Assembly: GCA_003250275.1 (NCBI GenBank)
Contig: QKGW01000074.1
Span: 1 to 6,610, forward strand
Reading direction: 5' to 3'
DNA length: 6,610 bases
DNA from: Alphaproteobacteria bacterium
GTDB taxonomy: Bacteria > Pseudomonadota > Alphaproteobacteria > Rhodospirillales > Rhodospirillaceae
Under the pieces are notes generated by a model. The model was not told the DNA's origin and searched no databases. It worked only from the letters and a program-made list of their open reading frames with translations. A program made the position numbers and the translations under genes. Below, one piece after another: positions 5,011 to 6,610 of this stretch; the first letter of the stretch is position 1, and each line of letters starts with the position of its first letter.

Positions 5011-6123
5011 TCAACGCAGGTAGAGGTGAACCTCGTTCCCGCGCGCCTGGGCGCTGGTGGTCGCGGAGAGCGCGACGCGGTCGGCCGGGAGGCCCATCCC
5101 CGCGAGCGAGCGCATCACCTGCTCGGCGTTGCGGCGCGCGGCGTTGGAGCCGAGCGCGCTCTGGCCGGGCGCGACCTGGGCCGGGGACACCGCGACGAGG
5201 TCGAAGCGGGCCGCCGGGTTGCGCTCGAGCGCCTGGCTCACCGCCTGATAGAGCGGCTGCTCGTAGGGCACGTTGGCGCGGTCGAAGCGGATCACCACGA
5301 GCGGACGGCGGTCGGCGAGGTCCATCGGCGCGAGGCGGGTCGGCGCGGTGTCGAGCGTGGTCGGGTGCGTCGACAGCGCCGAAACGCCGGTGCCGTAGAG
5401 CTGGCCCGCGGCGACCGACGAGGACAGCACGTTGAGGTTGGCGCGTTCGTTGCCGATGTAGGACTGCTGGCGGGCGATGTCGGAGTTGAGCTCCTTCGAC
5501 AGGCGGTCGATCAGCACCACGGTCTGGTTGGTGTCGTCCTCGAGCACGCGCAGCTGGCGGTGGTCTTCCTCGATCGCGCCGGAGAGCGCGTAGGACGAGC
5601 GCACCGAGTCGAGCAGGTAGCCGGCCATCGCCGAGTCGGAGGTGACGTCGGCGGAGAGCTGGCTGAGCTTGTTGACGTCGGCGCTCATGCCGTTCATCAG
5701 CTCCTGCGCGCGGCGCAGGTTGGCGACGAGGATCGGGTTGCCGGGGGTGGAGCCGACCTGCAGGCGCGCGGTGATCGCGCCGACCAGCTCGTGGTACTGC
5801 GCGGCGGACCGGGAGGTCTGGTTGCGCAGGCCCTGCAGGGTCGAGTTGTGCTGGCTGACGATGGTCTTGAGCGCGGCGAGATCGCCGCGGAAGGCCTGAA
5901 CCTTCTTGCCGACGTAGGTTCCCGTGGCCGCGCCCGGCGTGACCGGCGAGGGTTCGAAGTTGGTGGTGCCGAGTGCCGGACCCTGCGCCTCCGTGGTGAC
6001 GGCCGCGTCCGAGGCGGAGTCTCCACCCCCGAGCGACGGGAATAACGAGTCGGAGGTGAAGGAACAGCCGCCGAGCAGCAGGGCCGAACCCATCAACACA
6101 ACACGGATTTGCGAGAAGGCCAT
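5011..6123 (-). CDS. Predicted outer-membrane lipoprotein, helical/coiled-coil body and degenerate OmpA-like C-terminal domain
   Basis: I do not recognise a named family. The 370 residues begin with a lipoprotein signal peptide: Arg7, a hydrophobic stretch 8-17, and lipobox LGGC ending at Cys20. Ser at +2 predicts the outer membrane. A Gly/Ser/Thr/Pro-rich linker (about 21-68) leads to a long helical region (about 72-240) rich in Ala, Gln, Leu and Ser that looks partly coiled-coil. A second linker (about 241-270) precedes a C-terminal module (about 272-370) with the OmpA-like order: strand VVIRF, a helix ending in ERNPAARFD, strand LVAVS, helix NAARRNAEQVMRSL, then GLPADRVALS and a last strand EVHLYLR. 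The Asp that normally binds peptidoglycan diaminopimelate is not seen after LVAVS, though an Arg is kept in the following helix. A possible AAGG site lies 12 bases before the ATG. It may act as an envelope scaffold; specific function is unknown. Confidence 0.8.
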   Translation of the reverse strand: MAFSQIRVVLMGSALLLGGCSFTSDSLFPSLGGGDSASDAAVTTEAQGPALGTTNFEPSPVTPGAATGTYVGKKVQAFRGDLAALKTIVSQHNSTLQGLRNQTSRSAAQYHELVGAITARLQVGSTPGNPILVANLRRAQELMNGMSADVNKLSQLSADVTSDSAMAGYLLDSVRSSYALSGAIEEDHRQLRVLEDDTNQTVVLIDRLSKELNSDIARQQSYIGNERANLNVLSSSVAAGQLYGTGVSALSTHPTTLDTAPTRLAPMDLADRRPLVVIRFDRANVPYEQPLYQAVSQALERNPAARFDLVAVSPAQVAPGQSALGSNAARRNAEQVMRSLAGMGLPADRVALSATTSAQARGNEVHLYLR

Positions 6124-6375
6124 CGTCGCGAACTACCTTTTTGTATGATCCCCGAGCGTATCGCCCGCTCCGAAATGGGTATTCTGGAAAATTCCCCTGA
6201 AATAAAGTCCCAAGACCGGCGCAACCCCCCGCGCCCGGAACTTCACCCGCCGCAGTGTAGCCAAACGCCTATGCCGCGACAACCGGGAATGACGCCGCAT
6301 TGCGAGCCCCACGCGACTATTTCTGGACGATTTTTGCTACGGAGAGATGAAACCGCGTCCGAAACGGCCGGACTC
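6124..6375. other. Intergenic region upstream of the lipoprotein gene
   Basis: These 252 bases are more AT-rich than the flanking genes. They hold a weak hairpin just after the right-hand stop (6357-6373) and a 5-bp inverted repeat GAGCG (6154-6158) with CGCTC (6166-6170) in the lipoprotein leader. They also hold a near-palindrome, GGAAAATTCCCC, around 6188-6199. I see no strong sigma70 -35/-10 pair. The lipoprotein promoter is presumably here but I cannot place it. Confidence 0.4.
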
Positions 6376-6610
6376 TCACGGATCGCCGAGGACGATATCA
6401 ATCTCGGCCTGCGACATCCCCTTCTCCGATCCGTGGATAATTCCCGAGGCGACGTCGATGAGGCGTTGCAGCATCCGCGAGGCCTGCTCGGCGGCGAACG
6501 CGGCGCGTTCGGTCTCGCCCGCGTCGAGGGCGGCGCCGACGGTGGCGATCGCGTGGGCGACCACCGCGTCGGCCTGGGCGATGGTTTCGTCGAAGGGCTT
6601 GCGGAAGCGC
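6376..6610 (-). CDS. C-terminal part of an unrecognised protein, 5' end outside window
   Basis: About 77 codons are visible, open to the right edge and ending in TGA at 6376-6378. Almost every third codon position is G or C, supporting real coding. The frame continues upstream of a GTG at 6564, so that GTG need not be the start. The visible part is rich in Ala and Glu and reads as two amphipathic helices (about visible residues 6-35 and 39-62), then a short tail with SQAEIDIVLGDP at the end. No signal peptide, membrane segment, cysteine cluster or catalytic motif can be seen. I do not recognise the family. A weak 5-bp hairpin (GTCCG 6357-6361, CGGAC 6369-6373) follows the stop and could be part of a terminator. 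The gene lies 252 bases upstream of the lipoprotein gene on the same strand. Confidence 0.7.
   Translation of the reverse strand, partial: RFRKPFDETIAQADAVVAHAIATVGAALDAGETERAAFAAEQASRMLQRLIDVASGIIHGSEKGMSQAEIDIVLGDP

Noticed and set aside
5026..6045. Long open frame on the plus strand opposite the lipoprotein gene
   Set aside because: The minus-strand product has a proper lipoprotein signal peptide and domain order, while the plus-strand translation is compositionally biased and motif-free.
6240..6275. GG-N10-GC pattern on the minus strand (TTGGC...GGC) resembling a sigma54 promoter
   Set aside because: The -12 element does not match TTGC, and this spacing pattern is frequent by chance in GC-rich DNA.
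6271..6610. Plus-strand frame open from an ATG at 6271 to the right edge (113 codons)
   Set aside because: It is antisense to the minus-strand coding segment at 6376-6610, which has far stronger third-position G/C bias. It lacks a ribosome-binding site and its translation is Gly/Arg/Asp-rich without motifs.

Overview
The window is a GC-rich chromosomal segment, most likely from an alphaproteobacterium of the Rhodospirillales type. The basis is third-codon-position G/C bias in every convincing gene, a COQ10/RatA-family quinone-binding protein, an RquA-like rhodoquinone biosynthesis protein, and an Ohr-type peroxidase. The taxonomic placement is an inference from gene content; no marker gene settles it. 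I see no insertion sequence, CRISPR array, prophage or conjugation gene.

Layout. The left end carries two genes on the minus strand: prfC (release factor RF3), whose stop codon overlaps the start of a gmhB-like heptose bisphosphate phosphatase that runs off the left edge. Divergent from prfC, the plus strand carries ohr (organic hydroperoxide resistance), a terminator hairpin, a COQ10/RatA-family START-like protein, and an RquA-like SAM-dependent enzyme. The rquA-like gene faces a minus-strand block, and a two-sided intrinsic terminator lies between them. That block, read from right to left, holds the end of an unrecognised protein at the right edge, a lipoprotein with a degenerate OmpA-like C-terminal domain, a terminator, gpt (xanthine phosphoribosyltransferase, probable TTG start), and tRNA-Asp(GTC) with its own sigma70-like promoter.

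How the genes may work together. Most are housekeeping: translation termination, purine salvage, tRNA, LPS heptose synthesis and envelope. The functionally suggestive part is the plus-strand pair at 2728-4118. A COQ10-type lipid-quinone-binding protein lies next to an enzyme predicted to convert ubiquinone to rhodoquinone, the low-potential quinone used in anaerobic fumarate respiration. If the RquA assignment holds, the organism can probably switch quinones when oxygen is limited, and the COQ10-like protein could help present ubiquinone to RquA. The least characterised gene is the coiled-coil lipoprotein at 5011-6123.

No stretch longer than about 300 bases lacks a gene. The largest gap is 6124-6375 (252 bases), followed by 3166-3347 (182 bases).
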